This document shows, one piece after another, positions 1 through 7,895 of a stretch of 14,435 nt of DNA. The notes under the pieces are model-generated. The model ran no database searches. It worked only from the letters and a program-made list of their open reading frames with translations, and had not been told where the DNA came from. Source of the DNA: an uncultured Blautia sp. (lineage in GTDB: Bacteria > Bacillota > Clostridia > Lachnospirales > Lachnospiraceae); the NCBI GenBank assembly GCA_934437695.1, contig CAKSAW010000020.1, positions 1-14,435 of the forward strand, in the 5' to 3' direction. Numbering within the stretch: the first letter of the stretch is position 1; each line of letters opens with the position of its first letter. The translations under genes and the position numbers were made by a program.

Positions 1-52
1 ATTATAGTTTGCTAGGGGCGAAACCCTTAACGATAAATTTTTTTACAATTAG

Positions 53-1087
<1,035 letters not shown>

Positions 1088-1098
1088 TCTGAAGTATG

Positions 1099-1143
1099 AC
1101 ATAAACAAATCCCCTCGCATTGTGCGGGGGGATTTGTTTATGT
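1099..1143 (+). terminator. ilvC terminator hairpin
   Basis: A 21-bp stem (1099-1119 with 1123-1143, one G-T pair) around a 3-base loop begins 12 bases after the ilvC stop. The core is CCCC/GGGG with an A/T-rich base. There is no long T run after it, so termination efficiency is uncertain, but position and stability fit an intrinsic terminator. Confidence 0.8.
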
Positions 1144-1180
1144 TATAGGAAATTATTCCGTAATGTTCCTATAACATAAA
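1137..1180. terminator. Second hairpin sharing an arm with the ilvC terminator
   Basis: An inverted repeat pairs 1137-1151 with 1166-1180 (15 bp), and the inner ATTA/TAAT (1152-1155 with 1161-1164) extends the stem past a bulged base at 1165. Its left arm uses bases 1137-1143, which also form the right arm base of the preceding hairpin, so the two cannot both form fully. It lies 24 bases past the stop of the convergent 1204-1734 gene and probably terminates that minus-strand transcript. Confidence 0.6.
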
Positions 1181-1203
1181 AAATGTCACAAAGATACAGA
1201 TAA

Positions 1204-1734
1204 CTATTGTAACTCTACAAGCTGTCCTGTTTCTGCATCATATCTGCAGTATTTACCATTTCCGGAGATAAATGGCTGATATGTATTGCTTTTGTTATCT
1301 TTCAGATATACGATTCCTGTAGCGATCATTTCAACAAGTGAGAAACGTTCACTGAGACTGGAAATCCATTTGTATGTCTTGTTTTTTGAAGATCCGGCCA
1401 TAACCATGCTGTATGCATGTCCGTCTTCAGATGCTTCCAGAGTGAAGTATACCTTCTCTGCTTTGTCAGGCGCATCGAAAACCTGGCTTGTAATATAGGA
1501 AGAGAAATTAGTCTCTACAAAATTACGGAAGGTTTTTAAGTTATAGGTGATTCCGGACACTTCGTCTGTGATCTTATCTCCGCGTTCCAGACGTGTTTTG
1601 ATGACCTTTAAGACTTCTATAGTCCAGTTGATAAATGAGATGCTGCTGTAGTTCATACTTTCCAACAGCTGCTCGATCAGTTTCCGGGACAGGATGCTGG
1701 AGCGCACTGCCTCGTCATAAAGTTTTTTGTTCAT
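1204..1734 (-). CDS. Uncharacterised 176-residue protein
   Basis: I do not recognise this family. The start at 1734 (MNKKLYDEAV) is preferred over upstream in-frame ATGs because GAGGG sits 8 bases before it and the predicted promoter overlaps the longer forms. The protein is soluble-looking, with no signal peptide or membrane segment. The N-terminal half is helical and polar (about 1-85, with SRKLIEQLLE and WTIEVLKVIKTRLERG). The C-terminal half (about 95-176) looks like alternating beta strands (VYFTLEASED, YSMVMAGSS, YKWISSLSERF) and ends in short, aromatic-rich strands. It is monocistronic, convergent with ilvC and divergent from the cysteine-rich small gene. Function unknown; it could be a lineage-specific regulatory or structural protein. 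Confidence 0.8.
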   Translation of the reverse strand: MNKKLYDEAVRSSILSRKLIEQLLESMNYSSISFINWTIEVLKVIKTRLERGDKITDEVSGITYNLKTFRNFVETNFSSYITSQVFDAPDKAEKVYFTLEASEDGHAYSMVMAGSSKNKTYKWISSLSERFSLVEMIATGIVYLKDNKSNTYQPFISGNGKYCRYDAETGQLVELQ

Positions 1735-1786
1735 GGCATTTCCCTCTTTTTCATTATATTTTGGCATTTCCGCATATTTATATGTT

Positions 1787-1815
1787 ATAATAATTATAAA
1801 TCTGAATATTGTAAA
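1787..1815 (-). promoter_or_regulatory. Promoter of the 176-residue gene
   Basis: On the minus strand TTTACA (1815-1810) is separated by 17 bases from TATTAT (1792-1787), each 5/6 to sigma-A consensus. An overlapping alternative, TTGCAT-17-TATAAT, sits a few bases upstream. Both place the transcript start downstream of the long in-frame ATG at 1824, which supports the shorter CDS starting at 1734. Confidence 0.6.
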
Positions 1816-1902
1816 ATGCAACAAAAAGCATAGAAAATGACAGAAAAAATTGTGAATATATTACTATATTTGCCGGTGAAATATGGATAATAAACTGCAG
1901 AC

Positions 1903-1938
1903 AGTTATTTGTCTATAAATAGTTATCTGTTTATAAGT
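1903..1938 (+). repeat. Tandem 18-bp direct repeat over a promoter
   Basis: Two adjacent 18-base copies, 1903-1920 and 1921-1938, agree at 15 of 18 positions and share the pattern AGTTATYTGTYTATAART. The first copy carries the -35 and the second carries the -10 of the predicted promoter of the cysteine-rich gene. The left copy also overlaps a small palindrome, AGACA-6-TGTCT (1899-1914). This could be a double operator or chance reuse of AT-rich sequence. Confidence 0.6.
1909..1937 (+). promoter_or_regulatory. Promoter of the cysteine-rich microprotein
   Basis: TTGTCT (1909-1914), a 17-base spacer and TATAAG (1932-1937) form a good sigma-A match. It lies 61 bases before the start codon at 1999. 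Confidence 0.6.
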
Positions 1939-1998
1939 AAGCAGAGAGACGGATGATTTTATCTGCCTGACAATCAATGATAAAAAAGGAGATTCGAA

Positions 1999-2187
1999 AT
2001 GGAAATAGAAGAAGAGTTTATTTCAGGTTTTTGCAGGACATGTAACGGAGGGCAGACAGTCTGCTGTGAGTATACTGTGGAGGGAGCTAAAAGAATCCTG
2101 ACATTTATGGACTGTGCACATGAAAGATGTCTGAATCATGCGGCCTGTGAAATTTATAAACAGGCGCATGAGATGGAGAGACAGTAA
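1999..2187 (+). CDS. 62-residue cysteine-rich microprotein
   Basis: A short but credible gene: AAGGAG lies about 9 bases before the ATG and a sigma-A promoter lies upstream. The protein has seven cysteines (12, 15, 22, 23, 39, 44, 50) plus His41 and His47, arranged as FCRTC-6-CC and then DCAHERCLNHAAC. This spacing suggests a small metal-binding (zinc or iron-sulfur) or disulfide-stabilised fold. No signal peptide or membrane segment is seen, so it is probably cytosolic, which favours metal binding over disulfides. I do not recognise a named family. Its stop is only 19 bases from the stop of the convergent sensor kinase, with no obvious terminator between them. Confidence 0.7.
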   Translation: MEIEEEFISGFCRTCNGGQTVCCEYTVEGAKRILTFMDCAHERCLNHAACEIYKQAHEMERQ

Positions 2188-2206
2188 TCCTGTCACATCT
2201 GTAATA

Positions 2207-3472
2207 TCAGACAATTATCTTAAGAATAAAGCAGTGGTCAGAGACAGTGAACTGACATTGCCCATTTAACTGATCAACATAATAAATAATACTTTTTACC
2301 CCTATTCCGTGGCCATCCCTGTTGGAAACAGGAATACCGTCTGCAAATTCAGGGATTTTTTCAACAGGATTTTCAATCTGCAGCAGAAGATGATTTTTTT
2401 TCTGGGAAACAGTAAGTCTGGCCCATTTAGAACTTATATCCATCTGTTCCAGTGCATGCATGGAATTTTCCAGTGCATTTGACAGAATAGTACAGATGGC
2501 AAGGTCAGAACAGGGCAGTTCTTTTCCTGTGGAGATATTGCATTCAAGGGAAAATCCCTTATCTGTAAAACGTGAACAATAAATGGAAATTACAGAATTA
2601 AGCATTTCATTTCCTGAATATCTGGCAATGACTGTATCATCATATGCAGAACTGATTTCTCTGATATATTCCTCCGCCTTTCCCGGATGCTCGTTCTGCA
2701 GCTGAGTCAGGATGATATTCAGATGATGACGCATATCATGGCGGAGGATTGCCAGCTTCTGGCTGCTGATCTTAACCTGGTCGATCTCCTTTTGCATAGA
2801 CTGAAGCTGGATCTCTCTAAGGTCATTATAGTGTTTCAGTTCCTGCTTGTTCTCATATTCTCTGAAATAGATCATGAGAAAGATCAGATAGGCAATACAG
2901 AAGGCAAAGCTCATAAATTCAACTACAGCCTTGTTTCCGGAATATAAGAGACTGGAAAATTTGGTAACTGCGTAGTCGAAAATATAATACACAAAGGGAA
3001 GAAATCCTATAATACTGAGTTCCCGCGGGTCTTTTGCAAAAATTGCCCTTGTGGAACGGAAAACATATCTGTAAAGAAATATAAATGTTCCAAGTGTGGT
3101 CAGTATTCTTGCAGAATAGTAGCACAAGTCAATACCCGTTACGCTCAGAACAAATAATCCGATCCAGTTGCTTAGCTGACAGCATAGATATGCAGAGAAA
3201 ACTGAAATACCGGAAGATATCAGCGGATATTTATAATGCAGAGACAGGAATAAGATTAAAGGCAGATGCACGATCAGAGGGTATGACTGCTGTGCAGCTG
3301 CCTCTCCGGACAGTGCAGAAATAACCAGATATAAACCTCCCTGAATGCAAAACAAAAGGAATAATGTCAGAATATTCTTCTTATTTGACTTTATACCAAG
3401 AAAAAATGCAGAACAGTAGATTCCAAAAAGTAAAGTGGTGATATTGTGGGTGGCAGATAGAAACTGCAGCAT
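2207..3472 (-). CDS. GHKL-family membrane sensor histidine kinase (AgrC/NatK-like)
   Basis: The 421-residue architecture is typical of LytTR-partnered or quorum-type kinases. About six hydrophobic segments fill residues 10-205, followed by a linker coiled coil (about 205-240). The dimerisation/phosphoacceptor motif is RHDMRHH (244-250), with His245 the likely phosphosite. The GHKL ATPase has an N-box around SNALENSMHAL (331-341) and a glycine-rich DGHGIG (386-391). These kinases sense peptides or membrane signals and phosphorylate a response regulator. No regulator gene lies beside it here. A GGAGGT site 7 bases upstream fixes the start at 3472. It lies downstream of the YheO-type regulator on the same strand, with a terminator-like hairpin between, so separate transcription is likely although I find no convincing promoter. 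Confidence 0.93.
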   Translation of the reverse strand: MLQFLSATHNITTLLFGIYCSAFFLGIKSNKKNILTLFLLFCIQGGLYLVISALSGEAAAQQSYPLIVHLPLILFLSLHYKYPLISSGISVFSAYLCCQLSNWIGLFVLSVTGIDLCYYSARILTTLGTFIFLYRYVFRSTRAIFAKDPRELSIIGFLPFVYYIFDYAVTKFSSLLYSGNKAVVEFMSFAFCIAYLIFLMIYFREYENKQELKHYNDLREIQLQSMQKEIDQVKISSQKLAILRHDMRHHLNIILTQLQNEHPGKAEEYIREISSAYDDTVIARYSGNEMLNSVISIYCSRFTDKGFSLECNISTGKELPCSDLAICTILSNALENSMHALEQMDISSKWARLTVSQKKNHLLLQIENPVEKIPEFADGIPVSNRDGHGIGVKSIIYYVDQLNGQCQFTVSDHCFILKIIV

Positions 3473-3532
3473 AACAGTACCTCCGTCTGTTGTAATAAAT
3501 TAAATGTCCGCAGGCAGATTGCAGATATGAAG

Positions 3533-3576
3533 AAGCAGATATATATGGCTGAAACAGATGCCACATATATCTGCTT
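3533..3576 (-). terminator. Terminator of the PAS-HTH regulator gene
   Basis: A 17-bp stem with one A-C mismatch (3533-3549 with 3560-3576) encloses a 10-base loop, 41 bases past the regulator's stop on the minus strand. A pyrimidine-rich tract (CTTCTTC) follows it on that strand. It separates the regulator from the kinase gene. Confidence 0.6.
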
Positions 3577-3616
3577 TCTGATTTTACGTTTCTGATTTCG
3601 GATATATGGCTGTAAG

Positions 3617-4249
3617 TTATTTGTTCACGTCAATATAACTGTACAGAGTATATTTGGAAATTCCGAAGTAGTTCGCAACCTTATCCCCGGATTTGGTGAT
3701 AAGAAAAGCTCCTGCATCATTTAAGAACTGGATCGCAGTAACCTTATCTTCCTTATTCATCAGAGGAACAGGTTTTCCTACTAAGGCAACAGACTCTTCA
3801 ATCAGATGATCCAGAAGGTCATTGACATTGTGAGTAATCTCCTTGGGTTTCTCTTCTTTATCTTCCGGAGTAACAAGAGAATGAAGAGCAGATTCAATCA
3901 TGGTAAGCTTGGTGATGTCATAATTAATCCCAAAAACATAATGTAGAGAACCATCATCGTCATGAATGTAGGAAGTGCTGCATTTCAGGATTTTTCCATC
4001 AGCTGTTTTCATTAAATAACCGGTATGGTCTTCGGGTGTTGCCCCCTTTTCCTGATTACGGATCGCATCAAAAACCGCACTGGATGGTCCGTCTCCGATA
4101 TCTCTGTTTGTAACATGTCCGTTTACGATATAAACGATTGAATGATCTGGTTCCGCAGTTTTCAGATCATGGATCACTACTTCACAGTCAGGACCGAACT
4201 GAGAAGCAAGATCAGCGGCGATTTGTTTTAATACAGTAAGCCGTCCCAT
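3617..4249 (-). CDS. YheO/DauR-type PAS-HTH transcriptional regulator
   Basis: A 210-residue DNA-binding regulator. The N-terminal PAS-like YheO domain (about 5-115) begins LKQIAADLASQFGPDCEVVI and contains YVFGINYDIT at 104-113. An acidic/lysine linker follows (about 126-140), then a C-terminal helix-turn-helix (about 150-207) ending KVANYFGISKYTLYSYID. This domain pair is that of DauR, which controls D-arginine catabolism; relatives control various amino acid and amide catabolic genes, the PAS domain presumably sensing a ligand. The start at 4249 has AGGAGGG 8 bases upstream. It is divergent from hydA across a 202-bp region, the usual placement for a local regulator of that operon, so hydA-yedF is the probable target. 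The ligand is unknown. Confidence 0.92.
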   Translation of the reverse strand: MGRLTVLKQIAADLASQFGPDCEVVIHDLKTAEPDHSIVYIVNGHVTNRDIGDGPSSAVFDAIRNQEKGATPEDHTGYLMKTADGKILKCSTSYIHDDDGSLHYVFGINYDITKLTMIESALHSLVTPEDKEEKPKEITHNVNDLLDHLIEESVALVGKPVPLMNKEDKVTAIQFLNDAGAFLITKSGDKVANYFGISKYTLYSYIDVNK

Positions 4250-4296
4250 TTAATTCCCTCCTGAATAAACAAATTTTAACCGAAGTTGTTTTCTAT

Positions 4297-4325
4297 ATTC
4301 TAACATAAAAAAATGAAAATAAAAA
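4297..4325 (-). promoter_or_regulatory. Probable promoter of the PAS-HTH regulator
   Basis: On the minus strand an extended -10, TGTTAGAAT, has its hexamer at 4302-4297. The 17-base spacing gives only a weak -35 (TTTTTA). The extended -10 makes it plausible. The rest of 4303-4384 is very A/T-rich without a clear operator. Confidence 0.4.
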
Positions 4326-4384
4326 GAGCATTAAAAAAATAAATGTGAATACCTTAAAAAAATTGTAAATATTTTCTGAAATCG

Positions 4385-4413
4385 TTGAAGTGCTATACAA
4401 ATAGTGGTATATT
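4385..4413 (+). promoter_or_regulatory. hydA promoter
   Basis: TTGAAG (4385-4390), a 17-base spacer and an extended -10 TGGTATATT (hexamer 4408-4413) give a strong sigma-A match. The transcript would start near 4420, downstream of the in-frame GTG at 4404 and upstream of the ribosome site at 4434-4440, so translation starts at 4452. Confidence 0.65.
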
Positions 4414-4451
4414 TTACACATAGTACAACAAAGAAAGGGGCGTCAGAAGCA

Positions 4452-5825
4452 GTGAAAACTTTACTGAAAAATGGTACAGTGGTATCGGGGGATATGTCTG
4501 TCAGAGAAGATGTTCTGATAGAGGGAGAGAAGATCATAAAGGTCGGTCAGGATCTGGAAGCAGAAGATGCACAGATAATAGATGTCAGTGGAAAATTACT
4601 TTTTCCGGGATTTATAGATGGCCATACTCATTTTGACCTGGAAGTGGCAGGAACAGTGACTGCAGATGATTTTGAGACAGGGACAAGAGCTGCCATTGCA
4701 GGCGGAACTACTCTGGTGATCGATTATGCATCTCAGGACAAAGGTGGACATACTCTGAAGGAAGGACTTGAGAAGTGGCACGGAAAAGCAGATGGAAAAT
4801 GTTCCTGTGATTATTCTTTCCATATGTCTGTTGTGGAATGGAATGAAGAGACTGAGAAAGAAATTCAGGATATGATAGATGAGGGGATTACCAGCTTTAA
4901 GCTTTACATGACTTATCCTGCAATGATTGTAGATGACAGTGATCTTTACAGAATCATTAAGAAGTTAAATGAATACGGATGCTTTGCAGGGGTACACTGT
5001 GAGAATGCAGGCACTATTGATGCGCTGATCGCAGAGGCAAAGAAGGAAGGACGTCTGGGACCTGAGAATCATCCACTGGTACGTCCGGATATTATGGAAG
5101 CAGAGGCGGTTCATCGTCTTCTTGTGATCGCAGATGCTGCAGATGCACCTGTGATGGTGGTACATCTTACCAATAAGAAAGCATTTGAAGAAGTGATGCG
5201 TGCCAGAATGAACGGACAGAAGGTATATGCGGAAACCTGCCCGCAGTATCTGCTTCTGGATGACAGTGTGTATTCAAAACCGGATTTTGAAGGTGCAAAA
5301 TATATATGTGCACCTCCGATCCGTAAGAAAGCAGATCAGGACTGTCTGTGGAAAGCGCTGGCAAATGACCAGATCCAGACTGTTGCCACAGATCAGTGCA
5401 GCTTTACCATGGAGCAGAAAGCACTGGGCAAAGAAGATTTTACAAAGATCCCGGGAGGACTTCCGGGTGTTCAGACAAGAGGAACTCTTCTTTATACTTA
5501 TGGAGTACGTACAGGAAAGATCACGCAGGAACAGATGTGCCGTCTGTTAAGTGAGAATGCGGCGAAGCTTTACGGTGTTTATCCCAATAAGGGTGTGATC
5601 CGTGAAGGCAGTGATGCAGATATTGTTGTATTTGATCCGGAGAAAGAGAATGTGATTTCTGCAAAGACACATCTGTATAATACAGATAATAATCCGTTTG
5701 AGGGCTTTGAGCTTCATGGAGATATCGAAAGTGTATATTTAAGAGGTGCTCATGTGGTACAGGATGGAAAAGTAATTCTGGAGAAAACAGGGAAGTATAT
5801 CAAACGTGGTAAAAAACAACTGTAA
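4452..5825 (+). CDS. hydA: Dihydropyrimidinase / D-hydantoinase (HydA/HyuA type)
   Basis: A cytosolic, binuclear-zinc cyclic amidase of 457 residues that opens dihydropyrimidine or hydantoin rings to N-carbamoyl amino acids. The full active site is present: His58-Thr-His60, carboxylated Lys150 and Tyr155 in FKLYMTYP, His182, His238 (VVHLTNK), and Asp314 in ATDQCSF. The GTG at 4452 (reads MKTLLKNG) is chosen because AAAGGGG lies 11 bases before it, the protein then begins as the family does, and the alternative GTG at 4404 is inside the promoter. The natural substrate cannot be read from sequence. The pairing with yedF and xdhC resembles gut-bacterial purine/hydantoin loci (compare E. coli hyuA near ssnA and xdhD). 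It is probably co-transcribed with yedF 55 bases downstream and controlled by the divergent PAS-HTH regulator. Confidence 0.95.
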   Translation: MKTLLKNGTVVSGDMSVREDVLIEGEKIIKVGQDLEAEDAQIIDVSGKLLFPGFIDGHTHFDLEVAGTVTADDFETGTRAAIAGGTTLVIDYASQDKGGHTLKEGLEKWHGKADGKCSCDYSFHMSVVEWNEETEKEIQDMIDEGITSFKLYMTYPAMIVDDSDLYRIIKKLNEYGCFAGVHCENAGTIDALIAEAKKEGRLGPENHPLVRPDIMEAEAVHRLLVIADAADAPVMVVHLTNKKAFEEVMRARMNGQKVYAETCPQYLLLDDSVYSKPDFEGAKYICAPPIRKKADQDCLWKALANDQIQTVATDQCSFTMEQKALGKEDFTKIPGGLPGVQTRGTLLYTYGVRTGKITQEQMCRLLSENAAKLYGVYPNKGVIREGSDADIVVFDPEKENVISAKTHLYNTDNNPFEGFELHGDIESVYLRGAHVVQDGKVILEKTGKYIKRGKKQL

Positions 5826-5880
5826 ATCTTAAAAAAACCAGGATAATATAAATGGAAGAATGAATAAGAGGTAAACTGAA

Positions 5881-6495
5881 ATGAGACATGAAGTAGATGC
5901 AATGGGAAAGCAGTGTCCGATTCCTGTAGTGATGACAAAGAAAGCGATTGACGGGGCAGCAGTCGGTGATGAGATCAAAATTCTGGTTGATAATGAAACA
6001 GCAGTAAACAATCTGAGCAGACTTGCAAATAAATCAGGTTGTACGTTTGTATCTGAGAAACTGGAACATAAAAAATATCAGGTGAAAATGACAGTTCAGA
6101 CAGAACAGTCCGGCAGAGATTTGAACGAAGAAGAATTTGTCTGTGAAATACCGAATAAAAAAGTAATGGCAGCAGTGATCTCTTCTGATGTTATGGGAAG
6201 TGGTGATGATGAGCTGGGAAAGATATTGATCAGGGGATTTATCTATGCTCTTTCTCAAATGGAAACACTTCCGGATACAGTCCTTTTTTATAATGGAGGT
6301 GCAAAGCTTACAACAGAAGGATCTGAGAGCCTTGAAGATCTGAAGAAAATGGAAGAAGAGGGAGTGGAGATCCTGACCTGTGGTACCTGTCTGAAACACT
6401 ACGGTCTTATGGAAAAACTGATGGTGGGAAAAGTTACAGATATGTATACTATAACAGAACGTATGACAGGGGCAGATAAGGTAATCCGTCCGTAA
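5881..6495 (+). CDS. yedF: YedF family sulfurtransferase-like selenium metabolism protein
   Basis: A 204-residue two-domain protein. The N-terminal TusA/SirA-like domain (1-75) has the CPIP motif with Cys12, the persulfide-carrying position in TusA. The C-terminal DsrE-like domain (about 92-200) has CGTC at 167-170. Members of this family co-occur with selD and selenium-dependent molybdenum hydroxylases and are thought to handle sulfur or selenium for the cofactor; the exact reaction is not established. The start has AGAGGT 9 bases upstream. It follows hydA in the same operon and ends at a bidirectional hairpin. No selD is in the window. Both cysteine sites look intact, so this is not a decayed copy. 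Confidence 0.92.
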   Translation: MRHEVDAMGKQCPIPVVMTKKAIDGAAVGDEIKILVDNETAVNNLSRLANKSGCTFVSEKLEHKKYQVKMTVQTEQSGRDLNEEEFVCEIPNKKVMAAVISSDVMGSGDDELGKILIRGFIYALSQMETLPDTVLFYNGGAKLTTEGSESLEDLKKMEEEGVEILTCGTCLKHYGLMEKLMVGKVTDMYTITERMTGADKVIRP

Positions 6496-6502
6496 AACAG
6501 AG

Positions 6503-6544
6503 AAAACCATCATATGCATGTAAGAATATACATATGATGGTTTT
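6503..6544. terminator. Bidirectional terminator between yedF and the transporter
   Basis: A perfect 14-bp stem pairs 6503-6516 with 6531-6544 around a 14-base loop. AAAA on one arm and TTTT on the other let it work on both strands. It lies 7 bases past the yedF stop and 38 bases past the stop of the convergent transporter. Confidence 0.85.
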
Positions 6545-6582
6545 ATAAATATCTGCCATGTATTTTGTATATCATTATAAAC

Positions 6583-7803
6583 TTACAGCTCAATGTGGAT
6601 GTGCTGTTCTCTGATATCGTGGCGTTTGGCATATCCTGTAAGGATCAGAGCCAGGGCACCGTCACCTGTTACATTGCAGGCTGTTCCGAAACTGTCCTGA
6701 AGAGCAAAGATAGTAAGCATCAGAGCTGTACCGGCATCCCCGAATTTCAGGATACCTGTGATGATGCCGAGAGATGCCATAACAGTACCTCCGGGCACGC
6801 CCGGAGCGCCGATGGCAAAAACACCAAGCAGGACACAGAAAAGAACAATGGTTCCAGGTGCAGGTACAGCGCCATACAGGATCTTTGATACAGCCATACA
6901 GAAGAATACTTCTGTGAGAACAGATCCGCAGAGATGGATATTGGCAAACAGAGGGATACCAAAATCCACCATATCTTTTCTCAGAGGTTTTGCTTTACGT
7001 GCACATCTGAGGGCGACAGGAAGTGTGGCAGCAGATGACATAGTGCCTATGGCTGTAAGATAGGCAGGACCATAGTATTTTATGACTTCAGCAGGATTTT
7101 CTCCGGAATAAATCCCCGCAATTATATACAGCAGAGCTATCCAGACTGCATGTCCTGCCAGGACGATCACAATTACCTGGAGAAATACAGGAAGCTGTCT
7201 GGTGATCGTTCCTTCATATGCAAGTGAACAGAAACTCAGTCCGATAAACAATGGAAGGATCGGGATGATAACTTTTGCTATAATAGCAAGTACGATATTC
7301 TGGAATTCCTCAAGAAAAGAGGAAATCAGGCGGGCTTTTGTCCATGCAGCCGCAAGTCCGAGCATAACAGACAGTACAAGTGCACTCATAACAGGCATGA
7401 TCTGTGGGATGGAGAGTTCGAAGATCACTTCGGGCAGAGTCTTGAGGTGATCTGCAGTGGGGCTGATGGATAAATGCGGGATCAGTATATATCCGGATAA
7501 TGCGGAGAATAAAGCTGCTCCTAATGAGGAAGCATAAGCAATACAGACTGCGATCCCCAGCATTCTGGAAGCATTATTGCCAAGATGAGTGATGGATGGT
7601 GCGATAAATCCTATGATGATCAGTGGAATGCAGAAATTGATCAGCTGGCTGAGTATATATTTTAATGTCACAACTACATTCAGTACGGCAGTTGTAACAG
7701 CTGTTTCATCTATTATATTCAGAAGAAGTCCTGTACAGATGCCAAGAGCTACGCCTACAAGTAATCTGAATGGAAGACTGTGCAAAAAATTGTTTTTTTT
7801 CAT
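6583..7803 (-). CDS. SDF/DAACS-family cation:amino acid symporter, SstT-like binding site
   Basis: A 406-residue integral membrane transporter with about eight hydrophobic segments and two re-entrant hairpins, coupling Na+ or H+ to solute uptake. The first hairpin has SSAATLP (256-262), the seventh helix NIHLCGS (288-294), the second hairpin GAPGVPGG (332-339), and the eighth helix QDSFGTACNVTGD (369-381). In aspartate/glutamate carriers this last motif contains an arginine that binds the acidic side chain; here that position is Gly373, while Asp370, Thr374, Asn377 and Asp381 are kept. The QDSxxTA pattern recalls the Ser/Thr carrier SstT, so a neutral substrate is likely. The ATG at 7803 has AAAGGGGG upstream. 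It lies between yedF and xdhC but on the opposite strand with its own strong promoter, so it may feed the same pathway. Confidence 0.92.
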   Translation of the reverse strand: MKKNNFLHSLPFRLLVGVALGICTGLLLNIIDETAVTTAVLNVVVTLKYILSQLINFCIPLIIIGFIAPSITHLGNNASRMLGIAVCIAYASSLGAALFSALSGYILIPHLSISPTADHLKTLPEVIFELSIPQIMPVMSALVLSVMLGLAAAWTKARLISSFLEEFQNIVLAIIAKVIIPILPLFIGLSFCSLAYEGTITRQLPVFLQVIVIVLAGHAVWIALLYIIAGIYSGENPAEVIKYYGPAYLTAIGTMSSAATLPVALRCARKAKPLRKDMVDFGIPLFANIHLCGSVLTEVFFCMAVSKILYGAVPAPGTIVLFCVLLGVFAIGAPGVPGGTVMASLGIITGILKFGDAGTALMLTIFALQDSFGTACNVTGDGALALILTGYAKRHDIREQHIHIEL

Positions 7804-7830
7804 GGTGTTTCCCCCTTTTTTCGTCAGTTA

Positions 7831-7859
7831 ATTATAATATATAATGAAGTCAGGGTCAA
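7831..7859 (-). promoter_or_regulatory. Promoter of the SDF transporter
   Basis: On the minus strand TTGACC (7859-7854), a 17-base spacer and a perfect TATAAT (7836-7831) make one of the best promoters in the window. It sits in the 92-bp gap shared with divergent xdhC, so the two genes may be co-regulated. Confidence 0.8.
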
Positions 7860-7895
7860 AAGATATTTTGTATTATGTGGAAACAGGAGAGATTT

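Noticed and set aside
1735..1824. Longer N-terminus for the 176-residue protein starting at 1824 or 1767
   Set aside because: The promoter lies downstream of or across these starts, and the best ribosome site precedes 1734.
1901..1927. LytTR-type binding site as target of the GHKL kinase pathway
   Set aside because: The repeats have an 18-bp period and poor match to the LytTR nonamer, which normally repeats every 21-22 bp.
7875..7895. Seven-residue longer start for xdhC
   Set aside because: No ribosome site upstream of 7875, while CAGGAGA is correctly placed for 7896.
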